From NCBI GenBank assembly GCA_015689685.1, contig WVSL01000013.1, forward strand, positions 1 to 64,000: DNA of 64,000 bases, read 5' to 3'. The notes beneath the pieces are model-generated. The model did no database searches, had not been told where the DNA came from, and saw nothing but the letters and a program-made list of their open reading frames with translations. The DNA comes from Rhodobacterales bacterium HKCCE2091 (GTDB lineage Bacteria; Pseudomonadota; Alphaproteobacteria; Rhodobacterales; Rhodobacteraceae). The first letter of the stretch is position 1. Each line of letters starts with the position of its first letter. The translations under genes were made by a program, and so were the position numbers. Shown here in pieces: positions 44,817-64,000 of the stretch.

Positions 44817-45683
44817 ATGTTCAGAACGACAGGCGCGCTTGCGCCCTTCCTGCTTCTCGCGCTGCCCGCCTTCGCGCAGGACGGTTGCGACCGGACCTGC
44901 CTGATCGACACCGCGACCGCGCTGGCCGAAGGCGGCGACGCCTCGGCCGCCCGCGTGACCGAGAACGGGGTCGAGACCGCCGCCGCCGAAACCTGGGGCG
45001 CGGGCGCATCGGGCATCCATGTCCACAACGCCTATGCCGACGCGGCCGCCGGGCAGGCCATCGTCGTCGGCACCGGAACCGGGGCGGACGGCGCGCCGGC
45101 GATCTTCGGGCTCCGCGTCCGGGTCGAGGACGGCGCGCCGACAGAGGCCGAATGGCTCGTCACCCACGACGGCGAGGCCTCGCTGTTCCCGCGCGAGATC
45201 CCCGTGGCGACCGACGGCCGTTTCGAAGAGACCGTGCCCGAGGACCGCCGCGTGCCCCGCGACCGCATGATCGAGCTGGCCAACACCTATTTCGACGGGA
45301 TCGAGCTCAGCGACGGCGCGGCGCTGCCGGTGGATGCCGACTGCAACCGGGTCGAGAACGGCATCCGGATGACCCACTCCGAACGCTTCCCCGACATGCA
45401 CTGCAACACGCTCGGCCTGTTCACCTACATTCCCGTGGTCGAACAGCGCCGGTTCCCGGTCGTCGACGAGGAACGGGGCGTGGTCGTCGCCATCGTCATG
45501 TTCCAGATCCCCGAGGCGGATATCGAGCGGGTGGTGAACGGCGAGACCACCGTGCGCCACTACGACCCGCGGTCGCTCTACCTGTTCGAGGCGTTCAAGG
45601 TGTCGGACGACGATGTCGACCAGATCGAGGCGACGATGCGCGACCTGGAGTTCGAGCAGCAGATCGACTGGCCGGCGGAGTGA
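44817..45683 (+). CDS. Secreted protein of unknown function
   Basis: The 288-residue protein begins with a signal peptide (MFRTTGALAPFLLLALPAFA, cleavage likely after residue 20), so it is probably periplasmic or secreted. The mature part has four cysteines, two of them close to the N-terminus, and a segment RDRMIELANTYFDGIE...DCNRVENGIRM. It looks like SnoaL/NTF2-type proteins of uncharacterised families, and I cannot name it with certainty. ATG at 44817 has CCGGGAGG upstream. It lies between rplA and rplJ, convergent with the damaged GGDEF-EAL gene. Confidence 0.7.
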   Translation: MFRTTGALAPFLLLALPAFAQDGCDRTCLIDTATALAEGGDASAARVTENGVETAAAETWGAGASGIHVHNAYADAAAGQAIVVGTGTGADGAPAIFGLRVRVEDGAPTEAEWLVTHDGEASLFPREIPVATDGRFEETVPEDRRVPRDRMIELANTYFDGIELSDGAALPVDADCNRVENGIRMTHSERFPDMHCNTLGLFTYIPVVEQRRFPVVDEERGVVVAIVMFQIPEADIERVVNGETTVRHYDPRSLYLFEAFKVSDDDVDQIEATMRDLEFEQQIDWPAE

Positions 45684-45707
45684 CCGGGCCGGACGGCGGC
45701 GGGCCGG

Positions 45708-47460
45708 TCAGGCCGTCCGCCGCCGCACCGGCGCGTCGCAGGGCCGCGCGGTGCCGATCTGCCCGATCCGGGCCTGTTCGGCCATGAACGCGGTCAGTTC
45801 CACGTCCGACATCGGCGGCGCGAGCGCGAACCCCTGCAGCACGTCGCAGCCCATGCGGCGCAGCATGGCGGCCTGTTCCAGTGTCTCGACGCCCTCGGCC
45901 ACCACCTCGATGTCGAGCACGCGGGCGATGTCGAGCACCGTCGCCAGCAGGCGCCGGCGTTCGTCGTCCTCGGTGATCGGGGAGACGAGGCTGCGGTCGA
46001 TCTTGACCACGTCCGGCCGGATCGCGAGCAGCCCGGTGATCGAGGCGTGGCCGGATCCGAAATCGTCCATCTCGATCCGCACGCCCATCTCGCGCAGGCG
46101 GTCGATGTTGTGGGCGGTGACCTCGTCCATGCCGTCGTCGAAGAAGATCGTCTCGACCAGCTCGATCGACAGCGGCGTGCGGCGGTCGGTCCAGTAGAAG
46201 TTCAGGTCGGACGTCAGCGACGGATCGACCAGCCGCCGGAAACTGACATTGAGCGACAGCCGCGGCAGCGGCGTCCCCTCGTCCGCGAGCCGCTGCGCCA
46301 CGCCGAGCGCGTGGGCCATCACGAAGCGGTCGATCGGCACCAGCAGGTCCAGCGCCTCCGCGACCTCGAGGAAGCGGCCGGGGGACAGGATGCCACGGGT
46401 CGGGTGGTGCCAGCGCACCAGCGCCTCGGCGCCGATGACGGCGCCGGTCGCGGCGTCGAACTGGGGCTGGAACACGGCTCGGATCTCGTCGCGTTCGAGC
46501 GCCGACTGGAACTCGTCGGCCAGCGCGCGCCGTTCGGTCAGCTGGTCGTGCATTTCCTGCGTGAACAGGCCGATCCCGCCGCGCCCGCGCTTCTTGACCT
46601 CGTAGAGCGCGATGTCCGCGTGCGACAGGATCTCGTCGAACTCGGTGGCGGGGACGGTGCCCACGGCCAGCCCGATGCTGGCGCCGAAATGGATCGAGAC
46701 CGCGTCGAACTGCACGTCGCGGGTGAGCGAGGCGGTCAGCGACCGCGCCAGCGGCATCAGCGAGGCGTCGTCGCAGGCGCCGGGGCAGACCATCACGAAC
46801 TCGTCGCCGCCGGTGCGGAAGCAGCGCGATCCGTCCGGCATCGCCGCGCGCAGCCGTTCGGCCGTCACCTCCAGCACGCGGTCGCCGGCGGCGTGGCCGA
46901 AGGTGTCGTTGACCAGCTTGAACCGGTCGAGGTCGATCCGCAGGATCCCGATCGGCTGCGGCGCGCCCGACTTCAGCGCCGCCTTGAACCGTTCCAGCGA
47001 GCGGAAGTTGCACAAGCCCGTCAGCCCGTCGCACATCGCGATCTTCTCGATCCGGGCCTGCGCCTCCAGCAGGTCCTGGTTGCGGCGGAACAGCTCGGAA
47101 TTGGCACTGGACAGGTTTTCGGCCGCGATAGCCGAGGAAGGCGCCGGACAACGGGTCGTAGCGCGGTTCGCCGTTGATGCGGAACCAGTGCCGGCCGCCG
47201 CCGATCGGATCGACGAAGCCGTAGATCAGGTCGCGCATCGGCTCCTTCTTCTGCATGACGGCGAAGAATTCGTCGAACCCGCCCATCGTCTCGGTCAGCG
47301 CGGCGATGTCCTCGTGCGACCGTTCGCGGAAGATCGCCGGGTCCACCCCGGTCAGGTCCATCATCCGGTCCGAGGTGTAGACGAGCCGGTTGTCGGCGTC
47401 GCTTTCCCAGAACCACTCGGACGCGATGCCGGCGAAATCTTCGAGCTTGCGGTCGGTCAT
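45708..47460 (-). pseudogene. PAS-GGDEF-EAL cyclic-di-GMP protein with a frameshift
   Basis: Read from 47460, the first part gives a PAS sensor domain (SEWFWESDADNRLVYTSDRM, ending HWFRINGEPRYDPLSGAFLGYRG). The frame then leaves the domain near 47121-47137. The second part is intact in another frame, with a possible ATG at 47036: a GGDEF domain (RTGGDEFVMV) and an EAL domain (GAEALVRW, SLNVSFRRL, EMDDFGSGH, VKIDRSL, VAEGVET). The total length, 1753 bases, is not a multiple of three. The short linker normally joining PAS to GGDEF also looks shortened, consistent with a small deletion. The GGDEF-EAL part might still be made alone. A sequencing error is the other explanation. Confidence 0.75.
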
Positions 47461-47545
47461 GGCCTTCGGTCGCGTGGGGTCGCGCCCGGCCTAGCCCGTC
47501 GGTGGTTAAGAAACCGATGCGCGGCGGGCCGCCGGATCGGAAGAA

Positions 47546-47580
47546 TTGACACTTCACATTCCCCGGCACAGGGCTTAGAA
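47546..47580 (+). promoter_or_regulatory. Candidate rplJL promoter
   Basis: A consensus TTGACA lies at 47546-47551, but the best -10, TTAGAA (47575-47580), is 23 bases away. TTCACA (47553-47558) with TTAGAA at 16 bases is an alternative pairing. A promoter in this place is expected because rplA ends in a terminator. Confidence 0.4.
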
Positions 47581-47781
47581 GCCCCGCATTGGCCCGGCGG
47601 AGGGATTCGCCCGGGCCATTATTCGTCCGAGACGGCGGGTGGGTCGGCCACGTCCCATAATTCCTGCCCGAGACGGGAAGACCAGTTTCCGCGTCCATGA
47701 GTCCGCGTCGCTGCGGCCATGTACGAGGGCGGCTTGGCGGACCCGTGCGGACCTTCCTGCCGGGGCGCCGTCGAAAGCGCG

Positions 47782-47810
47782 CCGGCTGAACGAGCCGGGG
47801 GGAAACCCCC
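47782..47810 (+). promoter_or_regulatory. rplJ leader hairpins, probable L10 autoregulatory site
   Basis: CCGGCT (47782-47787) can pair with AGCCGG (47793-47798). GGGGG (47797-47801) pairs with CCCCC (47806-47810) around a GAAA loop. They share bases 47797-47798, so they exclude one another. The second ends just before the ribosome site at 47817. L10(L12) complexes repress rplJ translation by binding such leaders in other bacteria. Confidence 0.45.
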
Positions 47811-47827
47811 AAACCTGGAGTGGAACT

Positions 47828-48346
47828 GTGGATAGAGCCCAGAAAGAGAAAGTGGTCGAGGAACTCGGCCAGATCTTCGAAAGCTCTGGCGTCGTCGTGG
47901 TGTCTCACTACGCGGGTCTCACGGTTGCCGAGATGCAGGACCTCCGTTCGCGCATGCGCGAGGCCGGGGGCTCCGTTCGCGTCGCCAAGAACAGGCTCGC
48001 CAAGATCGCCCTGCAGGGGACGGCCGCCGAAGGGATGGCCGACCTTCTCACGGGCATGACCGTTCTGTCCTATTCCGAGGATCCCGTGGCGGCAGCCAAG
48101 GTGGCCGAGGATTACGCCAAGGCGAACGCCAAGTTCGTCATCCTTGGCGGTACGATGGATGGAAAGGTCCTGGATCCGGCCGGTGTGACAACCGTGTCCA
48201 AGATGCCGTCGCGCGAGGAGCTCATCGCTTCGATCGTCGGCTGCATCGGGGCGCCCGCGTCGAACATCGCCGGGGCCATTGGCGCGCCCGCTTCGAACAT
48301 CGCGAGCATCCTCTCGACCATCGAGGAGAAGGCGGAAGCCGCCTGA
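47828..48346 (+). CDS. rplJ: 50S ribosomal protein L10
   Basis: L10 anchors the L7/L12 dimers of the ribosomal stalk. The 172-residue protein begins with GTG at 47828 ([13 protein letters not shown]), seven bases after GGAG. The N-terminal rRNA-binding part has [17 protein letters not shown]. The C-terminal helix that carries L12 dimers includes two copies of GAPASNIAG-like sequence (about residues 142-160). rplL follows after 73 bases. Confidence 0.96.
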   Translation: MDRAQKEKVVEELGQIFESSGVVVVSHYAGLTVAEMQDLRSRMREAGGSVRVAKNRLAKIALQGTAAEGMADLLTGMTVLSYSEDPVAAAKVAEDYAKANAKFVILGGTMDGKVLDPAGVTTVSKMPSREELIASIVGCIGAPASNIAGAIGAPASNIASILSTIEEKAEAA

Positions 48347-48419
48347 AGCAACCCATGGGCCCGCCGCTCGGCACCTGCCGGCGGCGTTGGAACACAACCT
48401 TACATACGGAAACTGACAA

Positions 48420-48806
48420 ATGGCTGATCTTAAGAAACTCGCCGAAGAGATCGTGGGCCTGACCCTTCTCGAGGCACAGGAACTCAAAACCATCCTCAAG
48501 GACGAATACGGCATCGAGCCCGCAGCTGGCGGCGCCGTGATGATGGCCGGTCCGGCCGGCGGCGGCGATGCCGGCGGCGCGGCCGAAGAGGAAAAGACCG
48601 AATTCGACGTCATCCTCAAGAGCGCCGGTGCCTCCAAGATCAACGTGATCAAGGAAGTCCGCGCCATCACCGGTCTCGGCCTGAAGGAAGCCAAGGACCT
48701 CGTCGAGGCCGGCGGCAAGGCCGTCAAGGAGCAGGTCTCCAAGGACGAAGCCGAAGAGATCAAGGGCAAGCTCGAAGCGGCCGGCGCCGAAGTCGAGCTC
48801 AAGTGA
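48420..48806 (+). CDS. rplL: 50S ribosomal protein L7/L12
   Basis: The stalk protein that recruits translation factors. The 128-residue protein has the N-terminal dimer domain, an alanine/glycine hinge (about residues 40-60) and the C-terminal domain with [24 protein letters not shown]. Length and order after rplJ are standard. Confidence 0.97.
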   Translation: MADLKKLAEEIVGLTLLEAQELKTILKDEYGIEPAAGGAVMMAGPAGGGDAGGAAEEEKTEFDVILKSAGASKINVIKEVRAITGLGLKEAKDLVEAGGKAVKEQVSKDEAEEIKGKLEAAGAEVELK

Positions 48807-48946
48807 TCGCGGCCCGGGCCTTGCGCTCGGGGCGATGCGACATTATCTGGCCGGTTCCGCCCCCGTGGCGGGCCCGGCCAACCGCGTCTTGGCGAGGGCC
48901 CGTCCGTCCGGCGGACCCTCCCCAAGGCGGTCGGAGAGGATCGGGA

Positions 48947-48971
48947 GCCTGGGCGCTCGGGAAGCCCAGGC
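48947..48971 (+). other. Stem-loop in the rplL-rpoB gap
   Basis: GCCTGGGC (48947-48954) pairs perfectly with GCCCAGGC (48964-48971) around nine bases. There is no T run. The 258-base gap is where other bacteria have attenuators or RNA processing sites that lower rpoBC expression relative to rplJL. Confidence 0.6.
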
Positions 48972-49064
48972 ATGAATGGATCCCCTCCACGTCCTGTTTC
49001 GAGCGTGCGCGGCCGGTGACCCGACGGCCCCGCGCGCGGATGAAACGAAAGGTGCTTTGACGCA

Positions 49065-53204
<4,140 letters not shown>

Positions 53205-53211
53205 GCCGGAT

Positions 53212-53264
53212 GGCGGGGTGATCCCCGCCCTACGGCCCCCCGGGTAGCGCGGGACTTGTCCCGC
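53212..53264 (+). other. Two stem-loops in the rpoB-rpoC gap
   Basis: GGCGGGG-TGAT-CCCCGCC at 53212-53229 and GCGGGA-CTTG-TCCCGC at 53249-53264. Neither has a T run, so they are unlikely to terminate. They may be processing or stability elements. Confidence 0.6.
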
Positions 53265-53299
53265 CGCCCCTTCCCACCGCGATATTTCGAGGAAGACGC

Positions 53300-57511
<4,212 letters not shown>

Positions 57512-57535
57512 TCCGCCCGCTGGTGCACGACATCA

Positions 57536-57566
57536 CCCCCGCCGGAGCGATCCGGCGGGGGTTTTT
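57536..57566 (+). terminator. Rho-independent terminator of rpoBC
   Basis: A perfect 11-bp stem, CCCCCGCCGGA (57536-57546) with 57551-57561, closed by the GNRA-type loop GCGA, then five T. It lies 24 bases after the rpoC stop. Confidence 0.96.
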
Positions 57567-57614
57567 CGTATCACCGGTCCGGGCACCGGCGCGGACCCAA
57601 GGCCGCAGGAAGCG

Positions 57615-57646
57615 CGTCATGCCGAAGACATGCGATCAGCATGACG
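57615..57646. repeat. 8-bp inverted repeat downstream of the rpoBC terminator
   Basis: CGTCATGC (57615-57622) and GCATGACG (57639-57646), 16 bases apart, in the gap before the convergent DUF2270 gene. It could be a protein site or a hairpin at the 3' end of the DUF2270 transcript. Confidence 0.5.
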
Positions 57647-57781
57647 GGCCGCTCCCCCCGACGAACTTGATGAAGCCGGGACAGGGCAGAGGGCCGCGCC
57701 CGACCCTGAGGGATGAACCACCTTAACCGGCCCGCCGAACCCCGGCCCGCCGATGGGCGCCGACCCCATCAGCGCCCCGCC

Positions 57782-58474
57782 TCACCCCATGCTGCTCCCC
57801 CGGTCTCGCCCCCGCCGCGCGGCGCGGGCGAGGTCGCGCCGCCAGCTCCAGACTGCCAGCCCGACGGAGACGCAGATGTAGACCAGCCCGAGCGCGATCA
57901 TCACCTGCCCCGGCACCGGTCCCACGGCGGCGCGGGCGTAGATCTCCGCCATCGAGGTCGCGGCCTCCGGGTGCACCACCAGCTTGCCCAGGTAGGCCAC
58001 CGCCTGGATCAGCAGGATCCACAGGTAGGTGCTACGGACCCGCCGACCGACCGCGACCAGCAGGCTGACATGGTATTTCGGCCGCCAGTAATCGTCGGCC
58101 AGCGTCTTCTGCCAGTTCTCTTCAAGGTGCAGGTCGCCGTCATGCAGCATCGGCGCGTAGAAATGCGTCTCCATCCACCGCGACCGCGCCCGCCAGACGT
58201 TGAAGAAGCGATAGCGCCGCGCCTCCAGCATCAGGAAGAACACCAGCAGCACGCCGACCAGCACGAGCGGCAAGGCCGAGGCCGTGGGCGAGGCGAAGGC
58301 GATGGACAACGCGATCCCGAGCGTCACCACCGCCCAGTTCGTCGTCGTGTCGAGCCGCGTGCGCCAGAGCGTCGAGCGATAGACCTCCGCGCGGTAGAGA
58401 TGGGCCAGCGCGCCGATCTCCGCCGCGTCGAGTTCCTTCCGCCCTCCGGCCTGGCCGTCCGTGCTCAACGTCAC
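57782..58474 (-). CDS. DUF2270 membrane protein
   Basis: The 230-residue protein matches DUF2270: LAHLYRAEVYRSTLWRTRLDTTTNWAVV, then YRFFNVWRARSRWMETHFYAP and DYWRPKYHVSLLVAVGRRVR. It has about four membrane helices in two pairs. The function of the family is unknown. It is convergent with rpoC and divergent from the next gene. Confidence 0.82.
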   Translation of the reverse strand: MTLSTDGQAGGRKELDAAEIGALAHLYRAEVYRSTLWRTRLDTTTNWAVVTLGIALSIAFASPTASALPLVLVGVLLVFFLMLEARRYRFFNVWRARSRWMETHFYAPMLHDGDLHLEENWQKTLADDYWRPKYHVSLLVAVGRRVRSTYLWILLIQAVAYLGKLVVHPEAATSMAEIYARAAVGPVPGQVMIALGLVYICVSVGLAVWSWRRDLARAARRGRDRGSSMG

Positions 58475-58614
58475 TCTCCCCGGGAAGGATCATGCCACGG
58501 CGGCGGGAACCGGTCAAAAGGCGTCGGGGCCCCGCCCCGCCTCGTTCCCGCATCGCCTCATTCCCGCCACCCCGCCTTGCCAGACCGGTCCCGAACCGGA
58601 CCCGGAGACCGCAC

Positions 58615-59328
58615 ATGACCGGACAGGACCCCTGCGCCTGGCACATCCACGGGCTGCTCGACATCAACACGACGCTCGACGTGTCGCCGGTCGGGCGGCA
58701 TGAGCGGGACGAGATCGGGAAGTCGGAGGAAGAGTTGCGCGCGTATCGGGAGGCAGTCATGGCGTCCGGGCGCAAGTTCGACGGTCTCGACCCGATCACA
58801 ATCGACGACCTCGGCGGCCCGGTCTGGGCGTTCCGGCGGATCCAACCGGAGAAACCGGGCAATCCGGCCGCCTTGTCTCTTGGCCGAAAGCCGGCAGTCT
58901 CGCCCGCCTGCAAGGCCGTGCTGGAACAGGCCGATCTCGGCGCGGTCGACTTCCACCGGATCGAAGTCCTGAACATGCCGCGCAACGCGGCCGTCTGGCC
59001 CGAACTCTACGTGATGCATGTTCGGAACGCGAAGCAGAGCATCGACGTCAAGGCGCAACTTGCCGCGGGGTGCATCATCGATGCCAACGCCGGGAGGGAA
59101 GCCCAGTACGGGAAGCCGTTCCCTCCGATGCTGCGTTTCGGGGATCCGCGCAAACTGACGCTTCTGAAGAATGCGCTTGAAGGCCCCGATCTCTGGCGGG
59201 AGACGCAGCTCAGCAGCGGTCACAGACAGAATCTCTTCATGTCCACCCGCCTCCGCGACCTCCTCGACGCCGCCGGGATGCTGAAACCCTGGGGTGTCCG
59301 TCGCGCCCCGATCGTCCCCGCCGCCTGA
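58615..59328 (+). CDS. Unknown protein, possibly immunity-protein-like
   Basis: The 237-residue cytoplasmic protein is not clearly assigned. The C-terminal motif QNLFMSTRLRDLLDAAGM resembles the end of imm11/DUF1629-type immunity proteins, which is weak evidence for a toxin-immunity role. No partner toxin is adjacent. ATG at 58615 follows CCCGGAGACC, and the frame is open upstream to 58492. The region reads slightly less GC-rich than neighbours, which might reflect transfer. Its end is four bases from the convergent DUF2267 gene. Confidence 0.6.
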   Translation: MTGQDPCAWHIHGLLDINTTLDVSPVGRHERDEIGKSEEELRAYREAVMASGRKFDGLDPITIDDLGGPVWAFRRIQPEKPGNPAALSLGRKPAVSPACKAVLEQADLGAVDFHRIEVLNMPRNAAVWPELYVMHVRNAKQSIDVKAQLAAGCIIDANAGREAQYGKPFPPMLRFGDPRKLTLLKNALEGPDLWRETQLSSGHRQNLFMSTRLRDLLDAAGMLKPWGVRRAPIVPAA

Positions 59329-59332
59329 CGCT

Positions 59333-59803
59333 TCAGAATATCCGCGGCGCGATCTCGCGCGGGTCTTCCACCTCCACCCGCCAGAACGCCGCCGCGCCCT
59401 CGGGCAGCCGCGCCAGCACCCGGTCCAGCGCGGCCGGGTCGCAGTAGCGGCGGAGTGTCCAGGCCACCGCGTCGATGCAGGTGTCGGGCGTCAGGTTGTG
59501 GTCCTTCCGCACCGCCTGCGCTTCCCGCACCATCGCCGCCCTCTCTCCGAAGGGCAGGGGCTCGGCCACCTGCCAGCCTGCCACGAAGATCGCCCGCGGC
59601 ACGGCGGGAAGGACGGCGGCGAAGTCCAGCCCTTCCTGCGCCGTCAGCCGCCGCCGGAACACCTGAAGCACCCCGTCGAGTGCCGTGTAGGCCATGTTGT
59701 CGGAGTCCAGCGACATGCGTTCCCTGAGGTCGTCGAGGATCGCCACGACCCACAGGACGGCGCTAGATGCCCGCCGCGTCCGCCGATGTCGCCAGATCGC
59801 CAT
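59333..59803 (-). CDS. DUF2267 domain-containing protein
   Basis: The 156-residue protein resembles DUF2267: a helical domain with AYTALDGVLQVFRRRLTAQEGLDFAAVLPAVPRAIFVAGW. The N-terminal 30 residues are basic and may not be part of the protein. Starts at the methionines 30 and 37 are alternatives. Function unknown. The 187 bases upstream hold the inverted and tandem repeats at 59852-59962. Confidence 0.7.
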   Translation of the reverse strand: MAIWRHRRTRRASSAVLWVVAILDDLRERMSLDSDNMAYTALDGVLQVFRRRLTAQEGLDFAAVLPAVPRAIFVAGWQVAEPLPFGERAAMVREAQAVRKDHNLTPDTCIDAVAWTLRRYCDPAALDRVLARLPEGAAAFWRVEVEDPREIAPRIF

Positions 59804-59894
59804 GAGGATGCCTCCCGTGGTCCTCCCCCGATATGGGGGCCGCCGGGGCGGGGGACAAAGGGCAGGGTTAACGCCGCGCGGGTCCGGCGCGGAA

Positions 59895-59949
59895 ATCTAC
59901 CCGGTTTCTACCCCGGTTCTACCCGGATTCTACCTGCTTTCTACCGGCA
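59895..59949. repeat. Five 11-bp tandem repeats flanked by an inverted repeat
   Basis: Units begin at 59895, 59906, 59917, 59928 and 59939 with consensus TTCTACCCGGN. Each starts with (A/T)TCTACC, so the identical core recurs at about one helical turn. The array lies between GGGACAA...GGTTAA (59852-59871, with seven extra bases in the middle) and TTAACCTTGTCCC (59950-59962). This mirrored border runs toward acyP and the DUF2267 gene. Confidence 0.85.
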
Positions 59950-59990
59950 TTAACCTTGTCCCGGGCGGCAGGTGGCCCACATCGGGGGGC

Positions 59991-60287
59991 ATGGAGGAAC
60001 TCGTCGAACCGAAGGCCGTCGCCGTCATCGTCACCGGCCGCGTGCAGGGCGTGGGATATCGCGCCTGGGTGGTCCGCAGCGCCGCCCGTCTCGGCCTGAA
60101 CGGATGGGTCCGGAACGAGCATGACGGCAGCGTCTCGGCCCTGCTCGACGGGCCGCCGGAACAGGTCGACGCGCTTCTCGAGGCGATGAAGAGCGGCCCG
60201 GTCGCGGCCCGCGTCGACCGTCTGACCGCGCTTCCCGCGGCGGGCGCGCCGGTGCCGGGCTTCACCGTGAGGCATCCGGAAAACTGA
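59991..60287 (+). CDS. acyP: Acylphosphatase
   Basis: Hydrolyses acyl phosphates. The 98-residue protein carries GRVQGVGYRAWV, with the phosphate-binding arginine, and GWVRNEHDGSV, with the catalytic asparagine. ATG at 59991 follows a GGGGGGC stretch that may serve as the ribosome site. The frame is open far upstream but has no homology there. Confidence 0.92.
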   Translation: MEELVEPKAVAVIVTGRVQGVGYRAWVVRSAARLGLNGWVRNEHDGSVSALLDGPPEQVDALLEAMKSGPVAARVDRLTALPAAGAPVPGFTVRHPEN

Positions 60288-60327
60288 ACGCGGGCAGGGG
60301 GTTGACCCGGTCGACCCGGTCGCCATC

Positions 60328-61167
60328 ATGCCGCCCATGCCCGATCCGTCGTCGAACGCCATCGTCGGTCTCTGCCGGTTTTCCTACCCGAGCCTCGGCG
60401 GCTTCTCGGGTCCGAAGGAGGATGTCGCGGCGCTGGAGGCGCGGCTCTACGCCCCCGCCCGCCTCGACCGCCGGTTCGCCCTGTTCAAGACGCTGACCCT
60501 GCCGTCCCTCGCCGCGCAGACCGACCCGGACTTCTCGCTCGTGGTGCTGGTCGGGGACAGCCTGCCGCCGCGCTACAAGACCCGCCTCCGCGAATGCGCC
60601 GAGCGGTATTCCTTCTTGCAGATCAGCAGCTTGCCTCCCCTCGGCCCGCTCGTCTCCACCCGCCGCGCCTACCGCAAGAGCATCCCCGCGGGGGCGGATT
60701 TCGTGACCGGGTTCCGGATCGACGACGACGACGCGGTGGCGGTCGACTACATCGCCCGCACCCGCGCCGCGGCGACCGAGGCGCTGGCCTCGGGGTGGGC
60801 CGACGCGGAGAACCCGGTGGTGATCGCCTTCCACCGCGGGCTCTACTGGACCCTCGTCGACACCGAGCAGCCGTTCTACGAATACGTCGAGACCACGCCC
60901 CTCGGCCTCGCCTCGGCGATGGTCACGGCGCGCGACGCGCAGGTGAACGTCTACCGCTGGAACCACCGCCGGGTGCAGGCCCATGTCCGCACCCGGACCG
61001 ACCCCACGGGGGTCATGTTCCTGCGCACCCTGCACGAGACCAACGACAGCGACCGCACGATCCCGAAGTCGGCCCGGCCCCTTGAAACGCGGGCCGTCCT
61101 GGACCAGATGAAGGACCGGTTCGGGATCGATCCCGACGCCGCGATCGCCCTGATGGCACAGGGCTGA
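60328..61167 (+). CDS. Putative rhamnosyltransferase-like glycosyltransferase
   Basis: The 279-residue protein resembles the family of putative rhamnosyl transferases of alphaproteobacteria. FSYPSLGGF...RLYAPARLDRRFALFKTLTLPSL is at the N-terminus, and FRIDDDDAVAVDYI contains the likely metal-nucleotide-sugar DxD. The substrate is unknown. The start may be ATG 60328 or 60337. It ends 20 bases before the rpsL promoter. Confidence 0.78.
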   Translation: MPPMPDPSSNAIVGLCRFSYPSLGGFSGPKEDVAALEARLYAPARLDRRFALFKTLTLPSLAAQTDPDFSLVVLVGDSLPPRYKTRLRECAERYSFLQISSLPPLGPLVSTRRAYRKSIPAGADFVTGFRIDDDDAVAVDYIARTRAAATEALASGWADAENPVVIAFHRGLYWTLVDTEQPFYEYVETTPLGLASAMVTARDAQVNVYRWNHRRVQAHVRTRTDPTGVMFLRTLHETNDSDRTIPKSARPLETRAVLDQMKDRFGIDPDAAIALMAQG

Positions 61168-61185
61168 ACACCGCCCGGGCGGCGG

Positions 61186-61214
61186 TTGACAGCCCACCCG
61201 ATTCCCCCTATACG
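61186..61214 (+). promoter_or_regulatory. Promoter of rpsL-rpsG-fusA
   Basis: TTGACA (61186-61191), a 17-base spacer and TATACG (61209-61214). It is the best match to the sigma-70-type consensus in the window. The leader to rpsL is about 200 bases and holds no supported gene. Confidence 0.82.
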
Positions 61215-61421
61215 CCACGCCACTTGGCCCGGGGGCTCGTGTGTCCGGTTGCCAGGCATCAGATTTGACGTGGTCATGATCCGGGCCTCTTGTTGCGCCC
61301 CGATCCTCTGGGAATTCCACCGCAGCGTCCTCCAGGTAGGCAAGGGACGCATGCGGTTCTGGCGTTTTCGCGCACGTAGCGCGCCGGCGCCCTGACATGA
61401 ACGAGCAAGACGGGGAACCGA

Positions 61422-62349
<928 letters not shown>

Positions 62350-62376
62350 ACGAAATCTCTGCCTGAGGACTGACCA

Positions 62377-64000
<1,624 letters not shown>

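Larger units (their letters stand above)
47461..47827. other. Noncoding gap with the rplJL promoter and leader
   Basis: 367 bases without a supported gene. It contains a TTGACA element at 47546 and the L10 leader described below. Upstream of 47546 I see only the start of the leftward GGDEF-EAL gene. Confidence 0.7.

Overview
The window is high-GC, densely coded bacterial DNA. Its protein sequences and gene order point to an alphaproteobacterium, most likely Rhodobacterales. The backbone is the conserved translation/transcription locus: tuf (1-1176), tRNA-Trp (3047-3122), secE-nusG (37994-38918), rplK-rplA (43490-44645), rplJ-rplL (47828-48806), rpoB-rpoC (49065-57511), then rpsL-rpsG-fusA (61422 to the window edge). 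The genus assignment is inference. The core proteins look like ordinary wild-type copies.

The backbone is interrupted by accessory genes at almost every boundary. The largest block (3208-37920, about 35 kb) lies between tRNA-Trp and secE and is devoted to aerobic, CoA-thioester degradation of aromatic acids. Its first part is a phenylacetate (paa) unit: a PaaX-type repressor, a rightward operon (thiolase, paaABC, paaD, a small unknown gene, paaE, a second PaaA/PaaC-like diiron protein, paaZ) and a leftward operon paaI-paaK-tetR. Its second part is a benzoate (box) unit: a DUF4863 protein, benzoate-CoA ligase, an alpha/beta hydrolase, boxD, a DUF309 protein, then boxC, boxB, a 54-residue ferredoxin-like protein, boxA, a thioesterase, boxR and a fused enoyl-CoA hydratase/3-hydroxyacyl-CoA dehydrogenase. 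Both units activate the acid as a CoA thioester, epoxidise the ring with a diiron oxygenase and its reductase, hydrolyse the ring open, oxidise the aldehyde and finish by beta-oxidation.

A TRAP transporter (dctPQM), an SDR, a crotonase, a MarR regulator with a feruloyl-CoA-synthase-like ligase, and a second MarR plus acyl-CoA ligase pair complete the block. Operator-like sequences link its parts. A TGACCGnCCGGTCGGY palindrome precedes both paa operons. TGCATTATA-type sites flank the boxC promoter and precede the TRAP operon, and related TGCA repeats lie between paaI and the DUF4863 gene.

The smaller insertions are: a DUF374 acyltransferase and a CatB-like acetyltransferase (tuf/tRNA-Trp); two unknown proteins, a TPR-sulfotransferase and an NCS1 transporter (nusG/rplK); a secreted protein and a frameshifted PAS-GGDEF-EAL gene (rplA/rplJ); and DUF2270, an unknown protein, DUF2267, acylphosphatase and a rhamnosyltransferase-like gene (rpoC/rpsL). 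Strong terminators follow tuf, rplA and rpoC, and a near-consensus promoter precedes rpsL. I saw no integrase, transposase, CRISPR array or rRNA gene.
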